A stretch of 64,000 bases of DNA from Dyadobacter sediminis (GTDB taxonomy: Bacteria > Bacteroidota > Bacteroidia > Cytophagales > Spirosomataceae). The notes under the pieces are model-generated. The model had not been told where the DNA came from and made no database searches. It was given only the letters and a program-made list of their open reading frames with translations. This document shows, in pieces, positions 17,861 through 27,797 of the stretch (its first letter is position 1; every line of letters begins with the position of its first letter). The stretch lies in assembly GCF_005860765.1 (NCBI RefSeq), contig NZ_VCEI01000011.1, forward strand, positions 124,001 to 188,000. Reading direction: 5' to 3'. The translations under genes were made by a program, and so were the position numbers.

Positions 17861-19189
17861 ATGAAAAGAGTTTTTGTTTTACTGTCTTCCTTGTTCCTGT
17901 TGGGAACAGTGTCGGGAAAAGCTCAGTCAAGCTTGTCATTGAAACAATGCATTGATTACGGCCTGGAACATTACGGAACAGTGCGGCTTGCGGATTATCA
18001 GAAGCAAACAGCCGATCAGCAGGCACGTCAGGCGTTAGGACTGTATTTGCCACAGGTCAGCGGAACAGGAAATTTTACGGACAATATCAAACTGCAGACT
18101 TCGGTGATCCCTGCCGGGATTTTCGGTCCGGAACCAACGCGCATCGCATTTGGTCAGAAATACCAGACCAACGTAAGCGCCACGGCCACACAGGTTATTT
18201 ATGACAAAGCACTGCTTCTTGGTATAAAGGCCAACAAACCTAATCAGCAGCTCGCCGAACTGAACAGCCGTCAGACCAAGGAAGACGTCATTTATAATAT
18301 CACCAGCAACTATTACCAGGTATTTGTTGCCAAACAGCAGATCGGGCTTCTGCGCGACAACCTGGAACGTACACAGCAGGTACTCGATGTCCTGAAACTG
18401 CAGCGTGACAATGGCGTGATCCAGCCGGTAGATTATACGAACACGGAAGTTACTTACAACAACACTCGTTCGCAGCTTTCGGTTGCGGAAAACGATCTCA
18501 ACCTTGCGCTGAACCGTCTTAAATATCAGATGGGACTAGCCCAGGACCAGCAGATCATGCTGCCGGATTCTCTGCCTCAGGACCAGGTTCCGGCAGCTGG
18601 GAATATGCAGTTTGATGTGAATAATCTGGCCGGCTACCAGCAGGGAGAAACCAATATTGCATTGCAGCGCCTGCAGCTCGAGCGCATTCGTGCCGGTTAT
18701 CAGCCTACGCTGAGCGCATCGGCCAGTTACGGTACGCTGGCTTTTGCCAATGATTTCGGTGCCGCATTCAGAAACTTCAACGGGTTCGGAAGTGTAGGGC
18801 TTTCTTTGAGGGTACCCATTTTTGACGGATTGCAGCGCGATGCGCAGATCAACCAGCAAAAACTGACTGTCATGACGCAGGAGGAACAGCAGCGGCTAAA
18901 TGCTTCAGCTTATCAGCTCCAGTTCAACAACTCCCAGTCGCAGCTGCAGCGTGCGCAGACTACGGTTCAGAATGACCAGCGTACCGTTCAGCAGGCACAG
19001 GAAGTCTACAATATTACCACGCTGCAGTATAAACAAGGTGTAAAAGCACTGAGCGACCTGATCAATGCGGATAATTCTTACCGTCAGGCGCAGTCCAACT
19101 ATATCAATTCACTGATCGATTTTTATCAGGCCCGCCTCGATCTTGAACAGTCACAGGGCACATTATTATCATTTTACAATCAACTCTGA
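17861..19189 (+). CDS. TolC family outer-membrane efflux protein
   Basis: A protein of 442 aa from the ATG at 17861. The signal peptide ends near GKAQ, followed by SLSLKQCIDYGLEHYGTVRLADYQ, the typical OEP start. Two long helical repeats rich in Gln follow, with the second-repeat sequence LSLRVPIFDGLQRDAQINQQKL conserved in TolC proteins. The protein forms the outer-membrane and periplasmic channel of a tripartite pump. It is the second gene of the marR operon, 73 bases after marR and 17 before the adaptor gene. Confidence 0.93.
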   Translation: MKRVFVLLSSLFLLGTVSGKAQSSLSLKQCIDYGLEHYGTVRLADYQKQTADQQARQALGLYLPQVSGTGNFTDNIKLQTSVIPAGIFGPEPTRIAFGQKYQTNVSATATQVIYDKALLLGIKANKPNQQLAELNSRQTKEDVIYNITSNYYQVFVAKQQIGLLRDNLERTQQVLDVLKLQRDNGVIQPVDYTNTEVTYNNTRSQLSVAENDLNLALNRLKYQMGLAQDQQIMLPDSLPQDQVPAAGNMQFDVNNLAGYQQGETNIALQRLQLERIRAGYQPTLSASASYGTLAFANDFGAAFRNFNGFGSVGLSLRVPIFDGLQRDAQINQQKLTVMTQEEQQRLNASAYQLQFNNSQSQLQRAQTTVQNDQRTVQQAQEVYNITTLQYKQGVKALSDLINADNSYRQAQSNYINSLIDFYQARLDLEQSQGTLLSFYNQL

Positions 19190-19206
19190 GTATTCGAACG
19201 AACATC

Positions 19207-20262
19207 ATGAAAAAGTCAACCATTTTCGTCGTTGTAGCTATTTTGGCGATTACTGCGCTAATCGGCTTCCGGCTGTCTTCTAATAAAAAGAAGATAGATG
19301 AAAAAAAACAGGTCCCGACCAATACCAACGTTGCCATTCCGGTAACCGTTGCCAGGGTTGAAGAAGGTACCGTTACCCAGCAGCTTGTTAAAACTGGAAA
19401 TCTGATCCCGTTCAAACAGGCAAGTATTACCGCAACCACAGGCGGTCAGGTTGTCAAAGTGAATTATGAACTTGGTTCTTTTGTAAAAGAAGGTGCCGTG
19501 CTCGTGCAGCTTGACAATCGTTTGAAAGAGCTTTCCCTGGAAGCTACCAAACTGAGCATTGACAAACTGGACAAGGATGTGAAACGTTATAACACCCTAT
19601 TGGCCGGCAATGCGACGACCGAAATCCAGGTGAACGAAACAAAATACAATTACGAGAATGCAGTAAACCAGGCAGACCAGATCAGGAAGCAGATTCAGGA
19701 TGCGAATGTAAAAGCGCCGATCAGCGGACAGATTGTTGCCAAGAATATTGAGCCCGGCGAGTACGTGTCGCCCGGAACGGTTCTTGGAACAGTGCTGGAT
19801 GTGAACCGTTTGAAAGTAAATGTACTGGTGAACGAAAGCGATGTTTACAGTCTGAAAGTCGGACAAACAATTAACCTTTCTGCGGATGTTTTTCCGGGTA
19901 AAAAGTTTAGCGGACGTATTTCGTTTATTTCGCCGCAAGGCACTGACGAGCACAACTATCCGGTCGAAATTACGCTTGCCAACAATGCCGGGCTTAAAGC
20001 CGGAACGTTTGTGAATGTGGATTTTTCACGGACTTCCAACCAGAAAGTGTTACAGATCCCGCGCTCGGCGCTGGTTGAAAGTATCAAAAATCCTTATGTA
20101 TATGTTTTGGAAGGGAATGTAGCCAATCAGCGGAAAATCAAAGTAGGCCGCGATATGGGAGATACGGTTGAAGTATTAGAAGGCCTTTCAGCCGGTGATC
20201 AGGTAGTAACTACCGGCCAGCTGAACTTGACAAACGGGAAGACCGTACAAATCACAAAATAA
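19207..20262 (+). CDS. RND efflux periplasmic adaptor (membrane fusion protein)
   Basis: A protein of 351 aa. It has an N-terminal membrane anchor (residues 5-23), then lipoyl halves (TATTGGQVVKVNYELGSFVKEGAVLVQLD and ANVKAPISGQIVAKNIEPGEYVSPGTVLGTV) around a helical hairpin, then beta-barrel and membrane-proximal domains ending in VLEGLSAGDQVVTTGQLNL. It links the RND pump to TolC in the periplasm. It lies 12 bases before the pump gene. Confidence 0.93.
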   Translation: MKKSTIFVVVAILAITALIGFRLSSNKKKIDEKKQVPTNTNVAIPVTVARVEEGTVTQQLVKTGNLIPFKQASITATTGGQVVKVNYELGSFVKEGAVLVQLDNRLKELSLEATKLSIDKLDKDVKRYNTLLAGNATTEIQVNETKYNYENAVNQADQIRKQIQDANVKAPISGQIVAKNIEPGEYVSPGTVLGTVLDVNRLKVNVLVNESDVYSLKVGQTINLSADVFPGKKFSGRISFISPQGTDEHNYPVEITLANNAGLKAGTFVNVDFSRTSNQKVLQIPRSALVESIKNPYVYVLEGNVANQRKIKVGRDMGDTVEVLEGLSAGDQVVTTGQLNLTNGKTVQITK

Positions 20263-20274
20263 ATCAGATAAACT

Positions 20275-23200
20275 ATGTCAGTTACCGAAGTAGCCGTTAA
20301 ACGGCCGTTGTTGATCCTCACGGTCTTCATTGTACTGATTCTGTTTGGTGCATTGAGTTACAAAGAGCTATCATACAATTTGTTGCCAAAGTTTGAAGCC
20401 AATGTCATCAGTGTGGCAACCACTTATCCCGGCGCATCCGCGGATGAAGTGGAAACCAATGTAACAAAACGTGTTGAAGATGCACTTTCATCCCTGGAAG
20501 GTCTGGACCGCATGACTTCCACTTCTCAGGAAAGTGCTTCCATCATTGTTATCCAGCTTAAAAACGGGGTGAATACTACCCTTGCACAACAGGATGCACA
20601 GCGTAAAGTAGAGCAGATCCTGAACGACCTGCCGGACGAAGCCGAGCGTCCGATTATCAATAAATTTTCAACGGATGAAATTCCGGTACTCCGTATGGGT
20701 GTAACCGCGAACCTTGCCCCGACAGCACTTTATGACCTGATAGATGACAACATCAAGCCGCAGCTTTCCAACGTGTCCGGCGTAGGGCAAGTGAATGTGA
20801 TCGGCGGCAGCGAGCGTGAGATTCAGGTGAATGTAAATCAGGACAAGTTGCGTGCATACGGCATTTCGATCACGCAGGTATCGCAGGCGATTGCAGCAGC
20901 AAACACCAGCTACCCGGCCGGATCGGTGGAAACGCGTGAACAGCAGTTCTCGATCCGTTTTGATGCTTCTGTAGAAACCATGGCGCGTTTGCGGAACCTG
21001 ATTGTTGCGCGTAAAACCAATGGCAGTGAAGTGCAGCTGAAAGATGTGGCCGAAGTGGTGGATGCCACGGTAAAGCCGACGGCTATCAACCACATCAACG
21101 CGCAGCCCTCCATCGGTATGCAGATCCAGAAACAATCCGATGCCAATGCGGTGTCGGTCAGTGAACTGACGCGTACCCGGATTGCAGAACTTGAAAAACA
21201 GTACAGCAACATCAACCTGAAATTCAACATTGCCAACGATCAGTCGGTGTATACACTGGCTTCTGCCGATGCAGTGGTTTTTGACATGATGCTTGCGATT
21301 GTAATCGTATCGATCGTGATGCTGCTGTTTTTGCACAGTTTCCGTTCAGCGATGTTTGTGCTTGTGGCGCTGCCATCTTCCATGATCCCGACTTTTGCGT
21401 TGATGTACCTGATGGGATTTTCATTGAACCTGATGACCTTGATGGCCCTTTCGCTGGTAGTCGGTATTCTGGTCGATGACTCCATTGTGGTTCTGGAAAA
21501 CATCAACCGTCACCTTGAAATGGGTAAGGACAAGCGGAGAGCTGCACTGGAAGGCCGGAGTGAAATCGGCTTTACTGCGCTTGCGATTACCCTTGTGGAC
21601 GTTGTGGTGTTTGTGCCGCTGGCGATGACAGGCGGTCTGATCGGGAACATCCTGCGTGAGTTTGCGCTGGTGGTTGTATTCTCGACATTGATGAGTTTGA
21701 TCGTTTCCTTTACTTTGACACCGCTTCTGGCTTCCCGTTTTGGAAAGGTTGAAATTCTGAGCCGCAATTCGCTGTGGGGCCGTCTGAACCTTGGTTTTGA
21801 AAATATCATCACGCGAATTACCAACTGGTACGGCCGCGTGCTCGAATCCTCATTGCATCATAAAAGATGGGTTTTTATTGCCGTGCTTGCGATGTTGTTC
21901 GGTGCCATTGCACTGGTTCCGGCCGGTTTTATCGGTGCTGCATTTATGCCGCAGGCGGATCAGGGCGAAATGGCAATCAATGTGGAACTGGCTCCGACTG
22001 CCTCTATTTACCAGACCAATGCAGTAGCCCAGCGCGCGGAAGAGATTATTATGAAGCATCCGGAAGTGGTGAATGTGTTTTCCAATGTCGGTTACACAAG
22101 CAGTGGTATCGCTACGTCCTCCAATGCCAACGTTGCTGACATCAATGTAAAGATTATAGACAAGAAAGAACGGACGATTTCAACTGATGATTTTGGTCAG
22201 ATGCTGAAAAAAGAAGTAGGGCAGATTCCGGGTGTAAAAGTGACGGTGAGTCCTGTCGGGCTGGTCGGTAACTCGCAGGCGCCGATCCAGATTGCCGTAA
22301 AAGGTACAAATCTGAAAGACATTCGTAAAACAGCTGAAACAGTTATGAACGTTGTCAAATCCGTTCCGGGAACACAGGATGTTAAATATTCTGTAAAAGA
22401 TCCGAAGCCGGAAGTTTCCGTAAATCTGGACCGTGAAAAAATGGCTCAGCTAGGAATCAATGCGGCGGAAGTAGGCGGTGCCTTGCAAAATGCCTTCCGT
22501 GGAAATGACCAGTCCAAATTTAAACAGAACGGAAACGAATACGATATTCTGATCAGCCTCGATCAGTTTGACCGCACAAGCGCAAACGATATCAGCCGTT
22601 TGACATTCGTAAACAGTCAGGGCAGGACTTTTGAGCTATCGCAGTTTGCCAGTATACAGGAACAGATCGGCGAGAGCGTTCTGGAACGTGTGGACCGGTT
22701 GTCCTCGGTTACGGTTAATGCACAGGTTGTAGGCCGTCCGGTCGGAACGGTAGGTGCCGATATTCAGACAAAAATGGGGCAGCAAAAGCTTCCAACTGGC
22801 GTAAGTATCCAGTATCTTGGCCAGTTGCAGCAACAATCCGACGCATTCGGAAGCCTTGGCCTTGCCCTGCTGATTGCCATTGTACTGGTGTATTTCATTA
22901 TGGTGGCGCTTTACGAAAGTATCATTTATCCGTTTGTAGTATTGTTTTCGATTCCGGTGGCGCTTATCGGTGCGTTCCTGGCGCTGGCGCTGACCATGGA
23001 AAGCCTTACGGTATTCTCGATTGTGGGTATGATCATGTTGCTGGGTCTGGTGGCCAAGAATGCGATCCTGATCGTGGACTTTACCAATCAGCTGAAGGCG
23101 GAAGGAAAAGATGTGGTGCATGCCTTGATCGAAGCCGGAAAAGAGCGTTTACGCCCGATCCTTATGACAACCCTTGCGATGATTCTGGGTATGCTCCCGA

Positions 23201-23388
23201 TTGCTTTGGCCAGCGGTGCCGGTGCGGAAACCAAAAACGGCATGGCTTGGGTAATCATTGGCGGACTTACTTCCTCCATGTTACTGACATTGCTTGTGGT
23301 GCCTTCCACGTACCTTGTCATTGACCGCTTAAAAGCACGTTTTACCAGAAAAAAGACCGTTGAAACTGAAACTCTGGAAGTTGTTTAA
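20275..23388 (+). CDS. RND multidrug efflux pump, HAE1 family
   Basis: A protein of 1037 aa, full length for an AcrB-type pump. It has an N-terminal helix, a porter domain (YPGASADEVETNVTKRVEDAL), and the transmembrane motif GILVDDSIVVLENINRHLE, in which the paired Asp residues of helix 4 carry protons. The second half repeats the plan, with GLVAKNAILIVDFTNQ on its helix 10. It exports drugs or other hydrophobic compounds through the adaptor and TolC encoded just upstream. The operon ends in a strong terminator after this gene. The presence of a MarR regulator suggests induction by small aromatic compounds, which is inference. Confidence 0.95.
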   Translation: MSVTEVAVKRPLLILTVFIVLILFGALSYKELSYNLLPKFEANVISVATTYPGASADEVETNVTKRVEDALSSLEGLDRMTSTSQESASIIVIQLKNGVNTTLAQQDAQRKVEQILNDLPDEAERPIINKFSTDEIPVLRMGVTANLAPTALYDLIDDNIKPQLSNVSGVGQVNVIGGSEREIQVNVNQDKLRAYGISITQVSQAIAAANTSYPAGSVETREQQFSIRFDASVETMARLRNLIVARKTNGSEVQLKDVAEVVDATVKPTAINHINAQPSIGMQIQKQSDANAVSVSELTRTRIAELEKQYSNINLKFNIANDQSVYTLASADAVVFDMMLAIVIVSIVMLLFLHSFRSAMFVLVALPSSMIPTFALMYLMGFSLNLMTLMALSLVVGILVDDSIVVLENINRHLEMGKDKRRAALEGRSEIGFTALAITLVDVVVFVPLAMTGGLIGNILREFALVVVFSTLMSLIVSFTLTPLLASRFGKVEILSRNSLWGRLNLGFENIITRITNWYGRVLESSLHHKRWVFIAVLAMLFGAIALVPAGFIGAAFMPQADQGEMAINVELAPTASIYQTNAVAQRAEEIIMKHPEVVNVFSNVGYTSSGIATSSNANVADINVKIIDKKERTISTDDFGQMLKKEVGQIPGVKVTVSPVGLVGNSQAPIQIAVKGTNLKDIRKTAETVMNVVKSVPGTQDVKYSVKDPKPEVSVNLDREKMAQLGINAAEVGGALQNAFRGNDQSKFKQNGNEYDILISLDQFDRTSANDISRLTFVNSQGRTFELSQFASIQEQIGESVLERVDRLSSVTVNAQVVGRPVGTVGADIQTKMGQQKLPTGVSIQYLGQLQQQSDAFGSLGLALLIAIVLVYFIMVALYESIIYPFVVLFSIPVALIGAFLALALTMESLTVFSIVGMIMLLGLVAKNAILIVDFTNQLKAEGKDVVHALIEAGKERLRPILMTTLAMILGMLPIALASGAGAETKNGMAWVIIGGLTSSMLLTLLVVPSTYLVIDRLKARFTRKKTVETETLEVV

Positions 23389-23439
23389 GTAAAATAATCA
23401 GTTCGTTAACATACCGCAAGTTCAAAGCGGAAAACCTGA

Positions 23440-23475
23440 ATGCTCCGGAAAATTTTCCGGAGCATTTTTTATTTA
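23440..23475 (+). terminator. Rho-independent terminator of the efflux operon
   Basis: A 26-base palindrome (arms ATGCTCCGGAAAA at 23440-23452 and its complement to 23465) followed by TTTTTTATTTA. It lies 51 bases after the pump gene stop. Confidence 0.88.
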
Positions 23476-23811
23476 GGATCCTAAAAGCCTTCTGTTCTTT
23501 AACTTGATTTTAGCAAGGATTGCGGATGTTTAGTCACAATGCACACATACTATAAAGCATCTGTTCAGGAAATCGCCGTTATATAAATGCTTTGGCTTAC
23601 TTGATGCTGCTTTCTTTCCTTGCAATTTCCGGCACAAAGGAAAGAGGGGATTGTGCTATCTATTTATCCACTAGAAATTTGGACGCAGTACCGGTTGTTT
23701 TAAAAAATCTCGTACAATGCTGCGGGTACTTATTTTCGGGAAGAAGAGGACGCTTTCTTGTCAGACACAAGTATTGTGATTCTTAATCGTACCGTTCAAT
23801 ACATTTGTCCC
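23476..23811. other. Intergenic region between the efflux operon and tRNA-Ser
   Basis: These 336 bases carry one short open frame (23592-23786) without a clear start signal or recognisable sequence. I see no RNA gene, repeat or promoter here. Confidence 0.4.
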
Positions 23812-23853
23812 CCAAACTAAAAATGCCGCTCCTGAAATCAGGAACGGCATTTT
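23812..23853 (-). terminator. Terminator of tRNA-Ser(GGA)
   Basis: A 13-bp stem with one G-U pair (ATGCCGTTCCTGA with TCAGGAGCGGCAT on the minus strand), followed by TTTTTAGTTT. It begins just after the tRNA 3' end. Confidence 0.82.
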
Positions 23854-23854
23854 G

Positions 23855-23941
23855 CAGAGAGGAAGAGATTCGAACTCTCGATGCAGTTACCCACATACTA
23901 CCTTTCCAGGGTAGCTCCTTCAACCACTCGGACACCTCTCT
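23855..23941 (-). tRNA. tRNA-Ser (anticodon GGA)
   Basis: An 87-nt class II tRNA. The acceptor AGAGAGG pairs with CCTCTCT. U8 and G9, a D arm with GTCCGAGTGG, an anticodon loop CTGGAAA, a long variable arm and the T loop TTCGAAT are all in place. CCA is not encoded. A TTTG-N19-TATATTTG promoter lies 18 bases upstream and a hairpin terminator follows. Confidence 0.95.
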
Positions 23942-23958
23942 GTGTGGTTTCAAGGGTG

Positions 23959-23989
23959 CAAATATAGCTTTTTTAGATTTACATGCAAA
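23959..23989 (-). promoter_or_regulatory. Promoter of tRNA-Ser(GGA)
   Basis: On the minus strand this reads TTTG, 19 bases, TATATTTG, an exact Bacteroidota promoter. The -7 element ends 17 bases before the tRNA 5' end. Confidence 0.8.
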
Positions 23990-24018
23990 TTATGGACGCA
24001 TAGAAATCAAAGATTTAA

Positions 24019-25092
24019 TTAAATACTCATTTCTCCGCGCAGTGGTGTTGCCAGCATTCGGGCACACTTTGCGGGGTCATTTTCCCGGCCGAAAACATAC
24101 ATCATCTTGGTAATGGCCGCTTCTGCTGTTATATCGGAGCCGCTGACAACGCCGACCTGCTTTAAAAACCTGCTTGTCTCATAGTGGCCTTGTGCAACAC
24201 GTCCGCCGTCGCACTGAGACACATTGAACAGAACCATTCCTCGGGAAATAGCTTGTGCAACGGCATCCAGAAACCATTGGTCCGTCGTTGCATTACCCGC
24301 CCCGTAAGTTTCCAGAACCACGCCTTTCAGACCTTCCATTTGCAGAATGGAATGTACAACACGGGCATTGATACCTGGAAACATCTTAAGAAAAGCCACA
24401 TTTGTATCCAGACGTTTTTGAACTTGCAATGTTTTTCCCGGCTCAAAAGGCTTTATATAAGGCCAGTTGTATTCGATGCGTACGCCGGCATTGGCGAGAT
24501 AAGGATAATTTTCGGAGTGAAAGGCATTGAAATTGGAACTTTCCTGTTTTTTGGAACGGTTTCCGCGAAGCAGCATGGAGTTAAAATAAACACATACTTC
24601 CGAAATAACCGGCAAACCCTCGCTGTTACGGGCCGAAGCAAGTTCAAGTGCCGTTATCACATTTTCTCTCGCATCCGATCTGGCGACCCCGATGGGAAGC
24701 TGCGCGCCGGTCAGGATGACGGGCTTGTTCAGGTCTTCCAGCAAATAACTCAGCGCCGAAGCGGTATACGCCATGGTATCGGTTCCGTGCAGAATTACAA
24801 AGCTGTCATAATGCGTGTATTCATCGGCAATAATGGTGGCGAGTTCGATCCAGATGTCGGGGTTCATGTTGGACGAATCAATCGGCTCGTTCAATGATAG
24901 AAAGGTAATGTCGAAATTCAGCCTGCTTATTTCAGGAACTCTTTCAATGATCTGGTCGAAATGAAAGGGTACAAGCTGTTTTTCCTTTACTTCGTACACC
25001 ATTCCGAGTGTGCCACCCGTATAAATAACCAGTACCGAACCCACTGTAAGTTCCGGCGATGCAGTTGCAATATGGATTTTGTTATAAGTCAT
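24019..25092 (-). CDS. ansA: Type I L-asparaginase
   Basis: A protein of 357 aa with no signal peptide, so cytoplasmic type I. The two catalytic threonine motifs are clear: IYTGGTLGM (Thr25/Thr28) and LHGTDTMAYT (Thr104, Asp105). GAQLPIGVARSDARENV follows as expected. It hydrolyses asparagine to aspartate and ammonia. It starts 30 bases after the tatD-like gene and is probably co-transcribed with it. The ATG is at 25092. Confidence 0.92.
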   Translation of the reverse strand: MTYNKIHIATASPELTVGSVLVIYTGGTLGMVYEVKEKQLVPFHFDQIIERVPEISRLNFDITFLSLNEPIDSSNMNPDIWIELATIIADEYTHYDSFVILHGTDTMAYTASALSYLLEDLNKPVILTGAQLPIGVARSDARENVITALELASARNSEGLPVISEVCVYFNSMLLRGNRSKKQESSNFNAFHSENYPYLANAGVRIEYNWPYIKPFEPGKTLQVQKRLDTNVAFLKMFPGINARVVHSILQMEGLKGVVLETYGAGNATTDQWFLDAVAQAISRGMVLFNVSQCDGGRVAQGHYETSRFLKQVGVVSGSDITAEAAITKMMYVFGRENDPAKCARMLATPLRGEMSI

Positions 25093-25122
25093 TCCGGCAG
25101 TACATTCAAGAAAAACAGGTCA

Positions 25123-25884
25123 TTATTTTTTTAGTAAATTCATAGCCGTATGGTCCGTTGCCATGATCAGTTCGGATTTTGGAATCTGTTTCAGATCTGC
25201 AACCCGCTGTGCAACAAGGTCGATATACGCGACTTCGTTTCTTTTACCCCGCAACGGCGTCGGGGCCAGATACGGGCTGTCGGTTTCAAGTACGATATGT
25301 TCCAGGTCAATAAAAGGAATTACTTTATCCAGTCCGCCGTTCTTGAATGTGGCTACGCCGCCGATCCCGATTTTAAAACCAAGTTCAATGGCTTTGTTCG
25401 CTTCTTCCAGTGTTCCGGTAAAACAGTGAAAAATCCCCTTTAACGCACTGTTTCCAAAATCTTCGATCAGCTTCACCGTTTCCCAAAAGGCATTTCTGCT
25501 GTGAATGTCGATCCAGAGATTGTGCCTGACGGCCAGTTCGCATTGATACAAAAAAGCTTTTTCCTGCTGCTCCCGAAAAGTTTTGTCCCAGAAAAGATCC
25601 ATCCCGATTTCGCCGATGGCAATGAACTGGGCTTTGCTTAACCAATCCTCCACAATCTGCAGTTCTTTTTCAAAATCGTCTTTGACGTAAGTAGGGTGGA
25701 GGCCGATCATCGGCAGGCATTTGCCCGGAAATCTTTCTGCGAGTGCCATCATGCTGTCAATGGTTGCATGATCACAATTTGGCATCCAGATCTGCTGAAT
25801 TCCTGCATTCCAGGCCCGTTCGAGCATTTCTTCCCGGTCATCTGCATAATCATCGCTGTAAATATGCGCGTGCGTTTCAATCAT
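25123..25884 (-). CDS. TatD family metal-dependent hydrolase
   Basis: A protein of 253 aa. It starts METHAHIY-like (MIETHAHIYSDDY), giving the first metal ligands H-x-H. The family motifs GEIGMDLFWD, HSRNAFWETV, FHCFTGTLEEA and ETDSPYLAPTPLRGKRNE all follow in order. TatD enzymes are TIM-barrel nucleases or deacylases, and the exact substrate is not certain. It is the first gene of a two-gene unit with asparaginase. Confidence 0.93.
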   Translation of the reverse strand: MIETHAHIYSDDYADDREEMLERAWNAGIQQIWMPNCDHATIDSMMALAERFPGKCLPMIGLHPTYVKDDFEKELQIVEDWLSKAQFIAIGEIGMDLFWDKTFREQQEKAFLYQCELAVRHNLWIDIHSRNAFWETVKLIEDFGNSALKGIFHCFTGTLEEANKAIELGFKIGIGGVATFKNGGLDKVIPFIDLEHIVLETDSPYLAPTPLRGKRNEVAYIDLVAQRVADLKQIPKSELIMATDHTAMNLLKK

Positions 25885-26000
25885 TTTTTATTTGTATAAG
25901 CAGATCATCATAATAGAATTCTTCGGCATACGATTGGAAAAATTCATGTAATCTGATGTTACGAAGTCAATTTTACTTTTTAAATATAACCGTAGTGCTG

Positions 26001-27005
26001 TCATTCGTATTCCCTTCCTTTCCATACTGTTTTGCCGGGAAGAAGGTAAATAATCAGCATCAGAACGCTGATACTAACCATATAAAACCAGAAAAAAACA
26101 GCAATCAGAGCCAGATCCTTCTGCTTTAGAATGCTGATGGTTGTAAAGGCTGCACCTGTAATTGCCAGGTAATGAATCCAAAGCAGTTTATGCGACAAAT
26201 CCGGATTCCAGAACATCAGGATCAGCAATGCCGGAACCAGGCATGCTGAAACAATAACGGTGAGCCTCGTTGCCCAGAATGACTGCATGACTCCGTGTAT
26301 CCATCTTTTGCGCTGTCTCAAAAGTTCGCTCCATGTATTGACCGGCTCCGAAAAATTGAGGATTTTACGGTTAAATGCCACGTCGAAATCGTATCCTTTT
26401 CTGACGATTGCCATGAAGAGCGTATAGTCTTCCACAACGGAAAAGCCAATGGATGCATAGCCGCCGATTGCAAAGTAGGCTTCTCTGGTGACGGCCATAT
26501 TGTTTCCCATTCCCGTAATCGGAATCTTGTTGATGGCAGCCAACCGAATTGTACTCAGCACATAAAGCCATTCCATGGAAATAAAATCGGCCAGAAAATG
26601 GCTTTTTTTCATGCGTGTCACACCAACCACAACGCCGGTCTTTTTTCTGAAATGCAAGAGCATCGCTGTAATCCAGGTGGGCTGAACGGCAATGTCGGCA
26701 TCGCAAAAGAAAAAATACTGGCCTTTTGCCAAATGCGCAAGCTGTTCAAGTACGTTGGCTTTTCCTTTCAGGCCGGGCAGCGTTTCAGTAATTTTCCGGT
26801 ATATAAAATGGGGTTTGTCGGCAATGTAACGCTTGATAATTTCCGCAGTCTGATCGTCTGAGTCATCATCTCCAATAATAAATTCGATCTTATTTTTACT
26901 GAACTCAAGCTCGTGGAGCGATCTCAGGCACCTTTCTATATTTTTCTCTTCATTACGGGCAGCAACTAAAACACTTATTTGAACAATATGATCTGTATTC
27001 GGCAT
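26001..27005 (-). CDS. Family 2 glycosyltransferase, membrane-bound
   Basis: A protein of 334 aa. It has an N-terminal GT-A domain with VLVAARNEEKNIERCLRSL, the metal site FFCDADIAV and the acceptor-binding QRKRW motif near residue 232, followed by three hydrophobic segments at the C-terminus. This is the plan of processive or polyisoprenyl-linked GT2 enzymes such as those for hydroxystreptomycin-like or exopolysaccharide lipids. The donor and acceptor are unknown. It begins 47 bases after a NodB-type deacetylase gene, so the two may modify the same glycan or lipid. Confidence 0.88.
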   Translation of the reverse strand: MPNTDHIVQISVLVAARNEEKNIERCLRSLHELEFSKNKIEFIIGDDDSDDQTAEIIKRYIADKPHFIYRKITETLPGLKGKANVLEQLAHLAKGQYFFFCDADIAVQPTWITAMLLHFRKKTGVVVGVTRMKKSHFLADFISMEWLYVLSTIRLAAINKIPITGMGNNMAVTREAYFAIGGYASIGFSVVEDYTLFMAIVRKGYDFDVAFNRKILNFSEPVNTWSELLRQRKRWIHGVMQSFWATRLTVIVSACLVPALLILMFWNPDLSHKLLWIHYLAITGAAFTTISILKQKDLALIAVFFWFYMVSISVLMLIIYLLPGKTVWKGREYE

Positions 27006-27052
27006 TTAACATTTGGTTCTGTTGAGATGGATTCTTCTTCCTGCAAATGCCG

Positions 27053-27676
27053 TTAATGCATCGGCAATGCTTCAAAGCTATATCCCAGTGTGCTGAAATG
27101 TTCCAGAAAAGCGGGAAGTGCATACTGCATGTTGGTCGAAGCTTTGATGCTGTCGTGGAACAAAACAATTGAGCCAGGCCGTGTATACTCAATGGTTTTT
27201 TTTAAACAAATTTCAGGAGAAAGTTCTGCGGAAAAATCACCGCTCAGTACATCCCACATAATGATTTTACGTGTTTTCCGTACCTGTCGCGACTGACTTC
27301 TGCGGATACGGCCGTATGGCGGCCTGAACAGAACCGTGTCAACCGCAAGCTGCTGTTCGCATTGCGCTATGTTCTGCAGATAAAGTTCATCTTCGGTCTT
27401 CCAGCCGTTCAGATGATGAAAGGTATGATTTCCGACTGCGTGTCCGTTTGTGCGTACTTTCTGAAATATTTCCGGGTACTTGCGGACATTGTCGCCGATG
27501 CAGAAAAAAGTAGCCTTGGCAGAATACGCATCGAGTGTTTCCAGTACAAATTCGGTAATGCCCGGGATCGGACCGTCATCAAAAGTGAGGAAAATTTTTT
27601 TTTCCTTTACCGGTACATGCCAGATAAAACCGGGAAAGAATGCTTTCAGCCAGAAAGGGGAATAATGTAAAAACAT
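27053..27676 (-). CDS. Polysaccharide deacetylase, NodB domain
   Basis: A protein of 207 aa, essentially one NodB domain. It has the motifs LTFDDGP (Asp33, Asp34), HTFHH metal ligands (His84, His88), RPPYGRIR and LFHDS. The enzyme removes N- or O-acetyl groups from a surface polysaccharide or peptidoglycan. There is no classical signal peptide, though the N-terminus is hydrophobic. It is upstream of, and probably in an operon with, the GT2 gene. Confidence 0.9.
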   Translation of the reverse strand: MFLHYSPFWLKAFFPGFIWHVPVKEKKIFLTFDDGPIPGITEFVLETLDAYSAKATFFCIGDNVRKYPEIFQKVRTNGHAVGNHTFHHLNGWKTEDELYLQNIAQCEQQLAVDTVLFRPPYGRIRRSQSRQVRKTRKIIMWDVLSGDFSAELSPEICLKKTIEYTRPGSIVLFHDSIKASTNMQYALPAFLEHFSTLGYSFEALPMH

Positions 27677-27723
27677 TCAGTAAAAAATTAGATCCGGTGC
27701 CAAGTTCAGCATAAACAGGAATA

Positions 27724-27762
27724 AAACGAAAGGAGCTGCCCATTCAGAGCAGCTCCTTTTTT
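27724..27762 (-). terminator. Terminator after gltD
   Basis: A 9-bp stem (AGGAGCTGC at 27731-27739 with GCAGCTCCT at 27749-27757). On the minus strand it is followed by TTTCGTTTTA, and on the plus strand by TTTTTT. It stops the gltBD transcript before the NodB gene. Confidence 0.78.
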
Positions 27763-27797
27763 ACTAATAATATAGAGGCTGGCTTAATGTTTATTCG

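Noticed and set aside
20668..21336. 222-codon minus-strand frame inside the RND pump gene
   Set aside because: It is antisense to a clearly coding gene, is rich in His/Arg/Cys and matches no protein family I know.
23592..23786. 64-codon frame near tRNA-Ser
   Set aside because: No start signal or recognisable sequence, and it lies in a featureless intergenic stretch.
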